A stretch of DNA of 64,000 nt from Plectrocnemia conspersa (taxonomy: Eukaryota > Arthropoda > Insecta > Trichoptera > Polycentropodidae). Shown here in pieces: positions 49,153-59,189 of this stretch. Within the stretch, counting starts at the first letter, position 1, and every line of letters starts with the position of its first letter. Position numbers and translations under genes: made by a program. Below the pieces are notes generated by a model, which was not told the origin of the DNA, did not search any database, and saw only the letters and a program-made list of their open reading frames with translations. The stretch spans positions 124,001-188,000 of the forward strand of contig VTFK01000013.1 in assembly GCA_009617715.1 (NCBI GenBank). The letters run 5' to 3'.

Positions 49153-49500
49153 TTATTACTTTGTAACATCTTATTCGTTTTATCGACATTTTTGCTGCGT
49201 GCGTGCGCGACAGGAATACTTTTAAGACTGCGATTCAATGCGATTCTTATTATATTCTGAAAATGCGTATAAAAAATGTAATAATGTATTTGAAAATTAA
49301 AAAAAAAAAACGTACTAGGAGATTTGAATGCTCAAATTGAGTTATCAGACTGTAATAGTCAAAATTTCCAGATAATTGTAAATATTTTTCGTAGATAGCA
49401 AAATAAACCACGATTATACTTAATAATTATTTAATGTAATAACTTATAATGTATATTGTTTCACTAAGAATTAAAAATGTTTGGATTTAAATATTATCTT
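46473..49500 (+). other. Region downstream of Pdk1: probable 3' UTR and intergenic DNA
   Basis: GC-rich sequence continues for about 250 bases past the Pdk1 stop and then becomes AT-rich. Several AATAAA words occur, for example near 48301 and 48593, so one or more could end the Pdk1 transcript; none is decisive. An AT microsatellite lies at about 49100-49149. No other coding region was recognised. Confidence 0.4.
49100..49149. repeat. (AT)n microsatellite, about 50 bases
   Basis: Uninterrupted alternating AT for about 25 units, preceded by a short A run. Likely to vary in length between individuals. Confidence 0.95.
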
Positions 49501-52500
49501 TTATTTCTTATGTGTATCCCTCAAAAAAATATATGAGAGAACCAAATAAAAAGAATTAAGTGAGAGAATCGATCTGCAGAGTCGGTGGAAACTGGAAGCC
49601 AAAATGCCCAAAACAAAGGTATAGAGAAGTATATGAAGTAGTGTGACACCCAAAAAAATTATTTAAAATACGTTGATAACTATATGTTACTATTTTTACC
49701 TTTTCTTTAGCTCAAAATTTTAATTCAATACTTAAAACCTAGACAGTGGTGTAGTGAGACCGGTACGCACCGAAACGTCGTTTCTGTACATTTTTCTATG
49801 GGCGGACAATTGTTATATGGACTGTTAAAATGTATTTGAGTTTAATTGAGTAGCCATCAACAGCACAATTTTAAACACCACATTGCACAACCTAACCTAG
49901 AAGTAGAATAAAATATATTGTGTTTAAAAGCTTTCTTTCTAAATAGGCATTAAATCATATTTTTAGTGGAGAGAAACATATAAAACTATTTATATAAAAT
50001 TTAAGAATCTTTGCTTGTGTTATACAATATATTGTGATGCGTTTCTCGATGATATCACCGAGGCAACCAATTCTATATTCTTTTGTATCCATCTCGGAAG
50101 GTTACGAGGAGGGTTTGAGGTATTCTATCAAAAGTCTCATTTTTTCAGCTTCCAGGTTTATTGATGAATACGTCATAAAATAATTGTTATTTCTACGTAA
50201 TAGCTGCGACTGGTTGATGATCGATAATATATCGGTCAGATGACATACGTTATGTGACGGAAAATAATATAAATATCGGAATCTCTTTAATAAAGGAGAT
50301 TCCGATATTTATATTATTGTGCTAATAAGTAGTTACAACATCAAAATCTTAGTCTAAAAATAAGGATGCCGAGCAAAACTCGTACGAAGAGCGATGAGCT
50401 CACACAGCAAGAATATATAACACTTGTAACTAAAGAAAATTCAAACATCCCGCTCTTTGTCGAGTCTATATCAAATTATTCAATGTTCAAGTTCAATAAG
50501 TTGAGTCAAAGGGGAAAAATAAGATTGTTATCATAGTTTAGTTGTTGACGTCACACGCAAATTTTTGATAGAAGGTCAACTTGGTAAACGCAAACGGTTC
50601 ATTCAAGACCGGAAATGAATGGTTGGAATGTTTTTAAGTCAATGTTCGCATAAAAATAACGACCTTCAAAAGACTTTATGCTATAATTAACGATAATTAC
50701 TTAACAGAGAGGTAATATAAAAATGGCAAATCCCCCACGCCGTTAAAAACGCAAAAAGTTTTCTGGAATAATATTGAAAGAAAATTTTGGTAAGCTTGGG
50801 AAAAACTTTTATAGCATGCTGTCATTTTGTAATCATTTTAAAAAGAGGAATCAGTTAATAATAAAATAACAATATTGATAGAAAAAGGAATTCCAGCTTA
50901 CGAAAATTATGTATTTTGTATTGTTATTTTTAATTTATATTTAAAGTCACTACATAAAAATAATTATGTAGGTATTTTAAACAATAGAATTAAAAAATAA
51001 ACATTTATATTTTAACCGTTAATTTTGAAACGTCGGAAAGGGATATCAAGACAATGGCAAATCTTCATAGTTCAAGACTCCGCAGCGCAGTGTGAAGTAT
51101 TTCAAATTAGTATATAAATATATTATATTTATTTTAATTAAAAATAAAAAGGTGTAATTTTGAACTTAAATTATAATTTTATACATAAAAAATATCTCAT
51201 TATAATTAAAATAAACATGGAAAAACTTGTTTAATATTTTCACATTTTAATTTTTCATAATTTGCATAAGTTTAGAAATTATTATAAAGGGGAGGATTTA
51301 GGCCAAACATAATAATCACAATCAAAATATAGGAACGCGATTGTCGTGATGAAATTGTGAAGTTGCGTAATGCTTGTAGATATTTATCATACTAATATTG
51401 ATTGTGTAGAGGCATATTTATGTATTTATTGAATCTATTTAAGCTTAGATGCTGAAACCACATAAAGCTTAAATGAAAAATGTGAAATATGTAGAAATTT
51501 GGATAGAAAGAGCTTCCTTTTATCAAATCTTAAGTATTTTCGCTGGTCCTTCGATATCTAAATAGACGACTTAACCACGAGAGTTAATTTCGAACAGCAA
51601 AGAAAAAACCTCAGCTTCTCTTCAATAGAAGAAATTAATTAAATAAAATGTTTTCCTTTATATATTTGTATTTAAATAATGAGATTTTTAAAATTCAAAA
51701 AAAATATTAAATTAAACACTATACAAAAAATATTAAAGTTTAAATAATATTAAGCAATTCAAATATTTAAATATTATATATCAACATATTTCTCATTTTA
51801 TTAAATAAAATAACGCTGGGTGACACTAAATATACTAGTAGTTCTTCAATAAAAGTACTAATTTAATAATTTACATACAAGTACACATTTAAATTTTCAC
51901 TTTAAAGAAATAAGTAAAACAATGTGTTTTTTGTTGTAGCGTCTCATTTAAAAACAAGTATGATTTTTTTTTAAATTAAGTATTTTCACATTATTTTAAA
52001 TATTGTTACTGGCAACACTAATTTTGCAGGTTAGCTGTCACACCACGGAGCGATTTTAAGACAATCTTTTATGCTGTTTTTACGTTGATTCTATTAAAGT
52101 ATTACATCCATGTTTTATTAAATTGACATTTAAATATAAAAGTATGGTTAGAATGAGTTTTTCCCCAAGAAAGTAATAATATTTAAGAGCTATCTTGACC
52201 AGACGTCCTCCTTTGAAAGGAATTATCCTCAAAAATTTTGTCCCCCTTGAACAAAAAATTACATAAGAAACTTTTTTTTTTTTTTGAGCACCCGTAGTAA
52301 AATCTCCACATTCGTCCTTTTCAAAACAATTTCGGAAATCGCTTTTGAACACAATTTTTGGAAATAACTTTTTTTAACTCTACGTGGCAATATATTCTCA
52401 AACAAAAAAGAGATGGCCTTTTTATTTTTAGTGATCTTTGATATTCTCAAAATCTGGTAACCTTAAATAGCACATTCATTTTTTCGAGTGTTGATAGTGA
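49500..52500. other. Intergenic AT-rich region between Pdk1 and mRpS34
   Basis: Apart from the hairpin at 50263-50318, I see only AT-rich sequence without coding similarity. The last 50-60 bases, before the AG at 52557-52558, could include the mRpS34 promoter or a 5' UTR exon. Confidence 0.5.
50263..50318. repeat. Near-perfect inverted repeat (short hairpin)
   Basis: Two arms of about 26 bases, each containing the word AAATATCGGAATCTC or its complement, face each other across a loop of about 4 bases. The only visible mismatch is one unpaired base near the loop. It stands alone in AT-rich intergenic DNA between Pdk1 and mRpS34. It could be a foldback element remnant or a small hairpin RNA source; nothing here proves transcription. 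Confidence 0.8.
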
Positions 52501-52572
52501 AAAACGATTGTTTTAAATATGTCATATAAGAGCTAATAATAAATTTATTTATTTTTAGGTATCATAAACAAA

Positions 52573-53291
52573 ATGTCTGTCTTTAAATATTTCGGCAAGC
52601 CAACGTCATTTAAGGGAAAAACGTTGTGGGAAATCGTTGGCAATTTAAAAGGAGGTGGTGTCGGTCGAATAGTAACACGTTCCATATTTGAACGTTATCC
52701 AGAGCCGACTTACTACAAAATTCTCAGAGTTGTACCTACACCATTTCAAGTACATATATTCATATATTAAAAATGACAACAAACAATCCATGATTATATT
52801 CTTCATGTAATAATTTCAGAAACCGCGTAGAGTCATAGTATGGGCAGAGAAGACGTTCAGAGGAAAGAAATTTTCGTACGAACAAAAACTGCACTCATCT
52901 ACTTATAAAGCTGACTATAGACTAATACCGAAAGACGAAGAAGAGGCATATTGCAAAGAAGTGCCCATTGTAGAGAATGAGAGAAAAATGTCTCCGCTAC
53001 TTGAATTGCCGCCCCTATTAAAAATAATGGCTTTGAAAGATTATGCCAAAAAAAATATAGACGTAAGTGATCTATTATTTGTCTATGCATAATATATAAA
53101 TAATAAATTAATATATATCTTTATTTAATTATTAGCCACCGGAAAATCTTTATTTGAGGCAGAAAGTTAAAAAATCACCTAATTCGAAAGCTATATTAGA
53201 TAATGAATCCACTGAAGTTAATCCAATAGGTATTGGAATACCTGATAGGCCGTTGTATAAAAATGTTAAACCCATTGAATTGAATGCTTAG
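52573..53291 (+). CDS. mRpS34: mRpS34, mitochondrial small ribosomal subunit protein mS34 (3 coding exons)
   Basis: Nuclear-encoded protein of the mitochondrial 28S ribosomal subunit, used for translation inside mitochondria. Coding exons are 52573-52749, 52820-53062 and 53136-53291, all phase 0 with GT/AG borders (177, 243 and 156 bases), giving 191 residues. The human protein has 218. Family phrases visible are LWEIVGNLKGGGVGRIVTRS, YPEPTYYKILRV, RRVIVWAEKTFRGK and ENLYLRQKVK. The start is the first ATG, and the residues from it match the family N-terminus (the protein begins MSVFKYFGKP). An AG at 52557-52558 fifteen bases upstream could be the acceptor of a 5' UTR intron. An AATAAA at 53577-53582 could be the poly(A) signal, but it lies beside a retroelement remnant. 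The gene looks intact. Confidence 0.9.
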
Positions 53292-53569
53292 ATGTATAAA
53301 TTACTTAATTAAAACTTTATATATTATAGATTTTGTTAAAAACTATTCATCTTTTTTTAATTTCTCTGCAAGCTGTTATATCCTTAAACACTTGACTATA
53401 GAGTTTTGTGGAATGAATGTTTCATTCCTGACATCGCGACATAAAATATACCACAAGGGAAGCATTCACTTCTCAATTTCGATTCCTTTTACATTGATTT
53501 TCAAGATTAAAAAATACTTAGAGGTCATCAAAGAAAATGAAAATTTGGAATTATAAATTATTTCATTAA

Positions 53570-53665
53570 TATAATTAATAAATAGAAAAAAAACAATATT
53601 GGGCCGACATTAGAACCTTGAGGAATTCCTGCTGTGGCAATGTATTCAGACGAGCCCATATATGC
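53570..53665 (-). pseudogene. Non-LTR retrotransposon reverse transcriptase fragment
   Basis: Read on the minus strand, the segment gives AGIPQGSNVGPILF, the conserved PQGS-x-GP-x-LF motif of non-LTR reverse transcriptases. Only about 30 residues survive. It sits 280 bases after mRpS34 and directly beside a gag-like fragment that reads on the opposite strand, so the two cannot be one collinear copy. Confidence 0.75.
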
Positions 53666-53704
53666 AACGGACTCGAAGAAGACAACAGAACAAATATCAA
53701 AACC

Positions 53705-54025
53705 TGTACCAGAAATAAACTAAAACCACCACCAGTGTTCGTATCGGGGTTCAAAGATATTAAAACCTTATAACGTTGTTAAACTCGATAACTATCGAAT
53801 ATACAATCAAGTCAACCATTAATGCCCTAAAGGAAAGAAAGACAGAATTTCATTTGTATTCCAAAAAACAGGAGAGAAACTATAGAGTGGTATTAAAAAA
53901 TCTACATTCATCGTCTGACCAGGAATTCTTTAAAGAAGAACTAAAAAATGAAGGACATTGTAAGAAATATCTCCCAACATTCTCTAAAAAAATAAAAAAA
54001 CCATTGTCACTGTTTTACATTTAAA
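53705..54025 (+). pseudogene. Retrotransposon ORF1 (gag-like, pre-C2HC type) fragment, frameshifted
   Basis: KPPPVFVSGFKDIKTL at about 53723-53770, then after a one-base shift LLNSITIEYTIKSTI and RNYRVVLKNLHSS, matches the region before the zinc knuckles in ORF1 of jockey-type elements. The zinc knuckles are missing and the frame breaks near 53770. It is a dead fragment. Assignment to the jockey-like group is from family knowledge. Confidence 0.7.
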
Positions 54026-54779
54026 TTGGTCGATAGTTTATTTAGATATGTTATTTGTGCTTTTGATCGTAAAGTACAAATAAACATAAATATTTTACAA
54101 AACAAATCAAAATTCGAATCAAGACTCAATTGAGTATGTTCTATAAACTAAGTACTGAATTTCTCATATAGAAGTGTGATTAATAAATTGAAATATTTTA
54201 ATATTCATACATATATATATAAATTCGAAAATTATATGTTATAAGAGTATTTCAATAAGTATTTAATAATAAATAAAGACGTACATAGATTTAATACTAG
54301 AAAACCAGACAACTTAAGGATAGTTAGGTATAAGAAATTGAGTACTTCCAGGAGAATAATGTACTGAGGTGTGAATTTGTATAATAATATTCCTAGGAAA
54401 ATCACTAAAAATAAAAATATAGTGGGTTTATGTTTATATTATGTTTTATATTTATGTATGTTTTGATTAAATTCATTTAATGTATAAACAATTAGCTAAA
54501 AAATATATACTGTAGGTATTTGTTTTATAAAGAACATACTAAGTTTTTTCAAGTGAATAAGAGTATCTTGAATTTGAGCATTCTTTAAAAAAAATGATCC
54601 CATAGAACAAAAATTAATGAAAAAAGTATTTTGACACACTCGGAATGAAGCGACTGAAATGATATTTTTTTGATACGATTTGCCCTTTATTTTTTTAAAT
54701 TATACACGCAATTGTATATTATTTTTTTACTACTTTCACCCATGTGTATAATATTTGCTTACGATGCTCTATCATCATA

Positions 54780-56484
54780 GGGCCCATACGCACTGTCGGC
54801 TAGCCGCCCGGCGACTGTACTTCAGGGCCGGCCCTAGGTTATTTGGCGCCCCAGGCAAAAACTAAATTTGCGCCCCCCTCCCCCTATTAATACTTTAATA
54901 ACTCATTACATGAGCGCAAAAATATAATTCAAATTAAAGTAATTTAATATTATATTTGACACCATACTCTTTTTTGAGATTGTGGGTATTTAAGAATTTT
55001 ACGTTTTATTTTCGTCGCGATTTTTTACTCGTGAAATAATCTAAAGAGTGCACAGTAGTGTATACAAAAAAATAATATCAGATTATATTCTTTAACAATA
55101 TTGTTTGATAATTTTAAGTGAATATTGCGCCTTTATTTGGTATCACGGCGCCCCACAAGATCTAGCGCCCCAGGCGATCGCCTGTACTGCCTGCCCCTCG
55201 GGCTGGCCCTGCTGTACTTTATACGAGTCGCCGGAGCGTCAGGCGCGATCCTGCACAGAGGTGATGCACAGACGACTTGCCTGTCGCGGCAAGCTATAAA
55301 AGCATGGGTTTAGATGAGTGCATTCGCACGAGGAGCGACTTTCGAGGCGACTTATACATCATTCACACAAAATGGCTTCGACACAGAATCTCTCGACACT
55401 CATCGTAGAAATTGAATCCCGAATCGTTTATAATAATTTTATATGAATATTGATAACGAAAAAAAAATATTGTGAAATAATATGTATAATTATATGATAT
55501 TATTTCTTGCTTCTCGATTTAAATTAATTTTATTAACATAATACAGATACATTTTTTTAATTGCATTTGGGAAACAAAAAGCGGAGGTTGAATAAAAAAT
55601 ATAATTAAGAAGACAAGGAGGTGCTCCTAAATTTCAATCAGCAAATTAAAATTTTGATTTAAATTAGTACTAAAAATGTAATTACAGCGGCGGCTAAAAA
55701 TACTGCTTTTTACAAATCATTATGGATGATATCGCCCTTTGTCTGTGAGCATGGTATAATTGTAATATATGAATTTGCTTATCGTAAATATACGTAAAAC
55801 ATCTTAACTATCTTAATACATTATGGACAGCAAAAACGTGTTTCTATTATGAGTCAAAGGATTAAAAGAAACTATGAAGTGCCCAGCATTTTCAACTCTC
55901 ACGGATTGTAAACTTGAAACCATCATAAACCTCATCATTGTACATGCAAAATTTGCTCTATTCATATTTGCAGATGCCAAAACGAAATAAGTCATAAATC
56001 TTAAATTGTAAAATAATACTTTCGGACTGTTCCCTTTTTGATGCACCGCTCTCACTACTTACTTAATCCGTAAATGGGTTTTGCGAAATTGAATAGCCGG
56101 AAAATTTAGCATCTAAAAAATTTTGGGAGGTATATATAGATTTAAATTTAATCTGTGCTTTCACTCGAGAAGTGAATTTCGAGGACCCTTATACACCGTT
56201 CCCAACTTATAAATCGCCTAATTGTACAAGCAAAATTTGCTCTATTCATATTTGCAGATGCCGAAACGAAAAAGGTCATAGAACTTAGATTATGAAACAA
56301 TTCCTTCAATATTAAATTGAAATTAAAATAATATTTTTTTCTCTTTAAAATTAATATTGCAATTTCTTCGCGAATGTACTACCCGACCTCGAGTCGCTCG
56401 GCTTAGCCGCCTAGTCTAGTTACCTACGTTTTTGAGCCGGCAGCCGCTAGTCGCCGGCGGCTAGGCGAGAGTGCGTATGGGCCT
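54780..56484. mobile_element. DNA transposon with about 38-base inverted ends, PIF/Harbinger-like, carrying a nested hAT-type insertion
   Basis: The left end GGGCCCATACGCACTGTCGG and its continuation to about 54817 is mirrored by the right end, which reads AGGCCCATACGCACTCTCGC on the minus strand from 56484. Both ends continue through TAGCCGCC and GGCGACT. The trinucleotide ATA flanks both ends, fitting a 3-base target duplication. Size is about 1.7 kb including a 389-base insertion at 54823-55211. An internal segment of about 70 bases is duplicated (about 55935-56005 and 56220-56290). No intact transposase was found, so it is probably non-autonomous. The superfamily call rests on end style and duplication length only. 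Confidence 0.7.
54823..55211. mobile_element. Non-autonomous hAT-type element with perfect 8-base target duplication
   Basis: Ends are CAGGGCCGGCCC and, at the right, GGGCTGGCCCTG, which are inverted copies with one mismatch. The flanking octamer CTGTACTT occurs at 54815-54822 and again at 55212-55219, a perfect 8-base duplication as hAT transposition makes. Inside the ends, GGCGCCCCAGGC-type words mirror each other (54844-54860 and about 55165-55175). It is 389 bases long with no coding capacity. It landed inside the left end of the larger transposon, so it is the younger insertion. Confidence 0.88.
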
Positions 56485-57235
56485 ATAGGGTACATACGAC
56501 GTAGTATGAGAAATTCAAATGTTTACGTCTAACCTCTTGGGACAATCATATGTAAGAATATAATGTTTTTCAAAAGCAATGATAATTTTGATGTATTGAA
56601 AATCAAAAAACTCACTTTTCGATCTCAGAGCCCGTCGACGAAACTCAAAATTTGAAGATTTCATTATGAAGATTGTTTTATGATCGTTTATATAGCTTTA
56701 TTAGTTTATACTTCTAATCCTTACACGCATTATGTATATATTTCATTTTCATAGTTAAAACGTAGCTTATTAATTTGCAATCCGATTATTTATATTCAGT
56801 CAAATGGAACAATGCAAATGAAAAATTGATGAAAATTATTTTTATAAACATCTGTCACGTTGCTGTCGGCCATCTTGTTTTATATTTAATTACTAATTTT
56901 TCATTGGTTGACAGCCAATCAAAAACAAAAGAATTCAATATCGGGGGCTCAGAAATCAATCAAAGAAACTCAATTTTTATTTTTATTAATTATAATTATA
57001 TATATTTCATTTGTTTACACGTATTAGTATAAAGCGTTCATACAGAACGATACAATTTAAAGAGTAATAATTTGTACGTTGAGTGCTTTAATTTTGAAGC
57101 GAACGTGTTCGGAAGCAGAAGCGACGTCTTAGAACAATTATATATAAGAAGATATGATGTTCTACTTTTCAAATCAATGAGGTAACATTGGTAAAGATAA
57201 ATATATTTTGGGACAATGGGTAAAAAAGTTAGCCG

Positions 57236-57325
57236 ATCCCTGCCCTAAAGTGACATATGGGATTCAAATACAGGTCTTTAGTCACCGATTAATAGCGCTA
57301 GTCCATTGTGCTAATAAGACAAAAA
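57236..57325 (-). repeat. tRNA-derived SINE-like fragment
   Basis: On the minus strand the segment reads TTAGCACAATGGACTAGCG, resembling a pol III A box, and then GACCTGTATTTGAATCCCAT, resembling a degraded B box. A related segment lies at 3170-3250. It does not fold as an intact tRNA by inspection. Confidence 0.5.
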
Positions 57326-57419
57326 ATTGCATTGGTGAATATTATTATTGTAGAGTGTCGAGTGGTTGTTTTTAAGTATTTAAGTGAATGAATAAAAAAC
57401 TTAGTTAAATAATATTAAT

Positions 57420-57425
57420 TTTATT
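57420..57425 (-). terminator. Candidate poly(A) signal for the scarface-like gene
   Basis: AATAAA on the minus strand, about 200 bases downstream of the stop codon at 57627. It is the first such hexamer past the stop that I found. Confidence 0.5.
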
Positions 57426-57626
57426 ATTACATAATAATAGACATGCTAACGCATTTTACACTTATCTTCAGGCCTTGATCCGGATACTGAATGGCCTAAA
57501 ATTATTAAAAATGTAAAAAAATAAATATCTTAAATTACTAATCTAACTTTCTCACTTATACATATTTTACATAAAACAATTAAATTATTCAGTCACACAC
57601 TCGACGTATCATTTAATAGTTATTAA

Positions 57627-59189
57627 CTAGAATCGTCCAGTGATCTGAGCTATCCAATCCAAGTAATGCGCCACTTTGACGTAGACCCCCGGTACGTTGA
57701 CTTGTCCGCATCCAATGCCCCAGGACACTACACCGACCAATTGCCAGGTTCCTCCTCTCTCGCAGACCATCGGGCCGCCACCGTCTCCCTTGCAGGCGTC
57801 TTTTCCTTCTTCACCACCGGCGCAAATGAATCCAGGATTCAATTGGTATTGATATCCCAATCTGGTTTGTTTCAATTGAGCTTCACATTGCTGATGTCCG
57901 ATGATCGGCACGTCGACTTCTTTCAAGATGTTCTGGTATTTACCAAAATCTCCAAAGGCGTCTTTGCCCCAACCCGTTGTCCAGCATCTGGCACCGGTGT
58001 AGTCGGTGAATTTGTCCGGTAAGCAAGCTGGACTGATGTGCGGGTATTTGGTCCATTCGACTGGATGATCCATCTTCAAGATTGCCATGTCGTTGTCTAA
58101 AGTTCCGGCGTAGTATTGCGGATGAACGTGGACGGAAACGATGTCTCTTTCAATGTATGGGAAAAATTCAACGTCATGGTTGACGTCCCATTCACCGAGA
58201 CGAACTCTCAGATCGAAACCGGTATATCTGAAATAAAAATTTAGATTAATATATGTATAAAATACAGTAGGAACTAATACTTAGGAACGGTTTTATTATA
58301 GTGTAAAATGTATATTTATTTTATACTATAAATTCGGTTGATATTGTTCAATTATTAATTACAATGTAAAGAACATATAATTATGTTGCATATTTGCTAT
58401 GTTGTCAATGAAATTTTATGGTATTAAGCACTAGTACTTTAATACCATGTTCTGTCAGGGAGATGGAAACCTTTAGATTCAATTTTTATGCCATGTTATG
58501 CAATCTTGTCTTTAAAAGTTAATGAAATGACGTTGTAAGCTGAAAATAGTTGCGTCAATTAAGAAATTCCAGACATGCAAATTTTATGATGCTAAAGCTC
58601 ATCGTACTAGAGTTTTTGTTGCTTCATTTGTGCTGTAGTCAAGATGTTGCAAAGCTTGGTTCTTATTATTTTGTAGACATACAAAATTGTTTAAAATACA
58701 ATTATAACAATGATTATGTCAATATTTCAAGGAGCATTTTTTACTCTGTCTCTGTGATATTGTGATAAATATTTTGCAATGAAAATTATTTACATTTCTC
58801 TTAAATTGTTTTCATATATAGCATAAGATCTTGAAATGAAATCAAAACTGTTCCTAATTAAGTGAGTTAATACTGTAGATTGATAATACATACGTTTTGA
58901 CACAATGGGCAGCTGTGATGATATGAAGTTGATCAATAAGGGTTCCTCCACATACGTAGACGGATTCTTTAGGATCTTTCTTCAAGATGGCGACTTGCCA
59001 TGGATATTCTCCAAATTCACTGTCTCCATCTAGGTATGCAGGATTCTTGATACGTCCGTTGATTCCTTGAGAGTGCCTCGTTCCACACTGTCCTCTGTTT
59101 TGAGCAGCGACTTGTGGTTTGTACGGTCTTCTACAGCACACTTGCCTCGGTCCGCATTGTTGGATAGAGTTTCCGTAGAAAGCTTGTCT
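57627..59189 (-). CDS. scaf: Scarface-like protein, exons 4 and 5: end of the CLIP domain and inactive protease domain
   Basis: Exon 4 (59189-58894) begins RQAFYGNSIQQCGPRQVCC, the closing cysteines of a CLIP domain, then NGRI and EYPWQVAIL, and reaches the histidine motif IITAAHC. Exon 5 (58227-57627, joined in phase 2) has GEWDVNHD, LDNDMAIL with the conserved Asp, CWTTGWGKDAFG, and CKGDGGGPMVC where active proteases have GDSGGP. The Ser-to-Gly change is the usual mark of serine protease homologs and abolishes catalysis. The domain ends VYVKVAHYLDWIAQITGRF at the stop. NGRI stands where active family members have the cleavage and activation site, and it lacks the usual R-IVGG form. Confidence 0.9.

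Noticed and set aside
49740..49800. Possible transposon end (CAGTGGTGTAGTGAG)
   Set aside because: It resembles common element ends, but no matching second end or target duplication was found.
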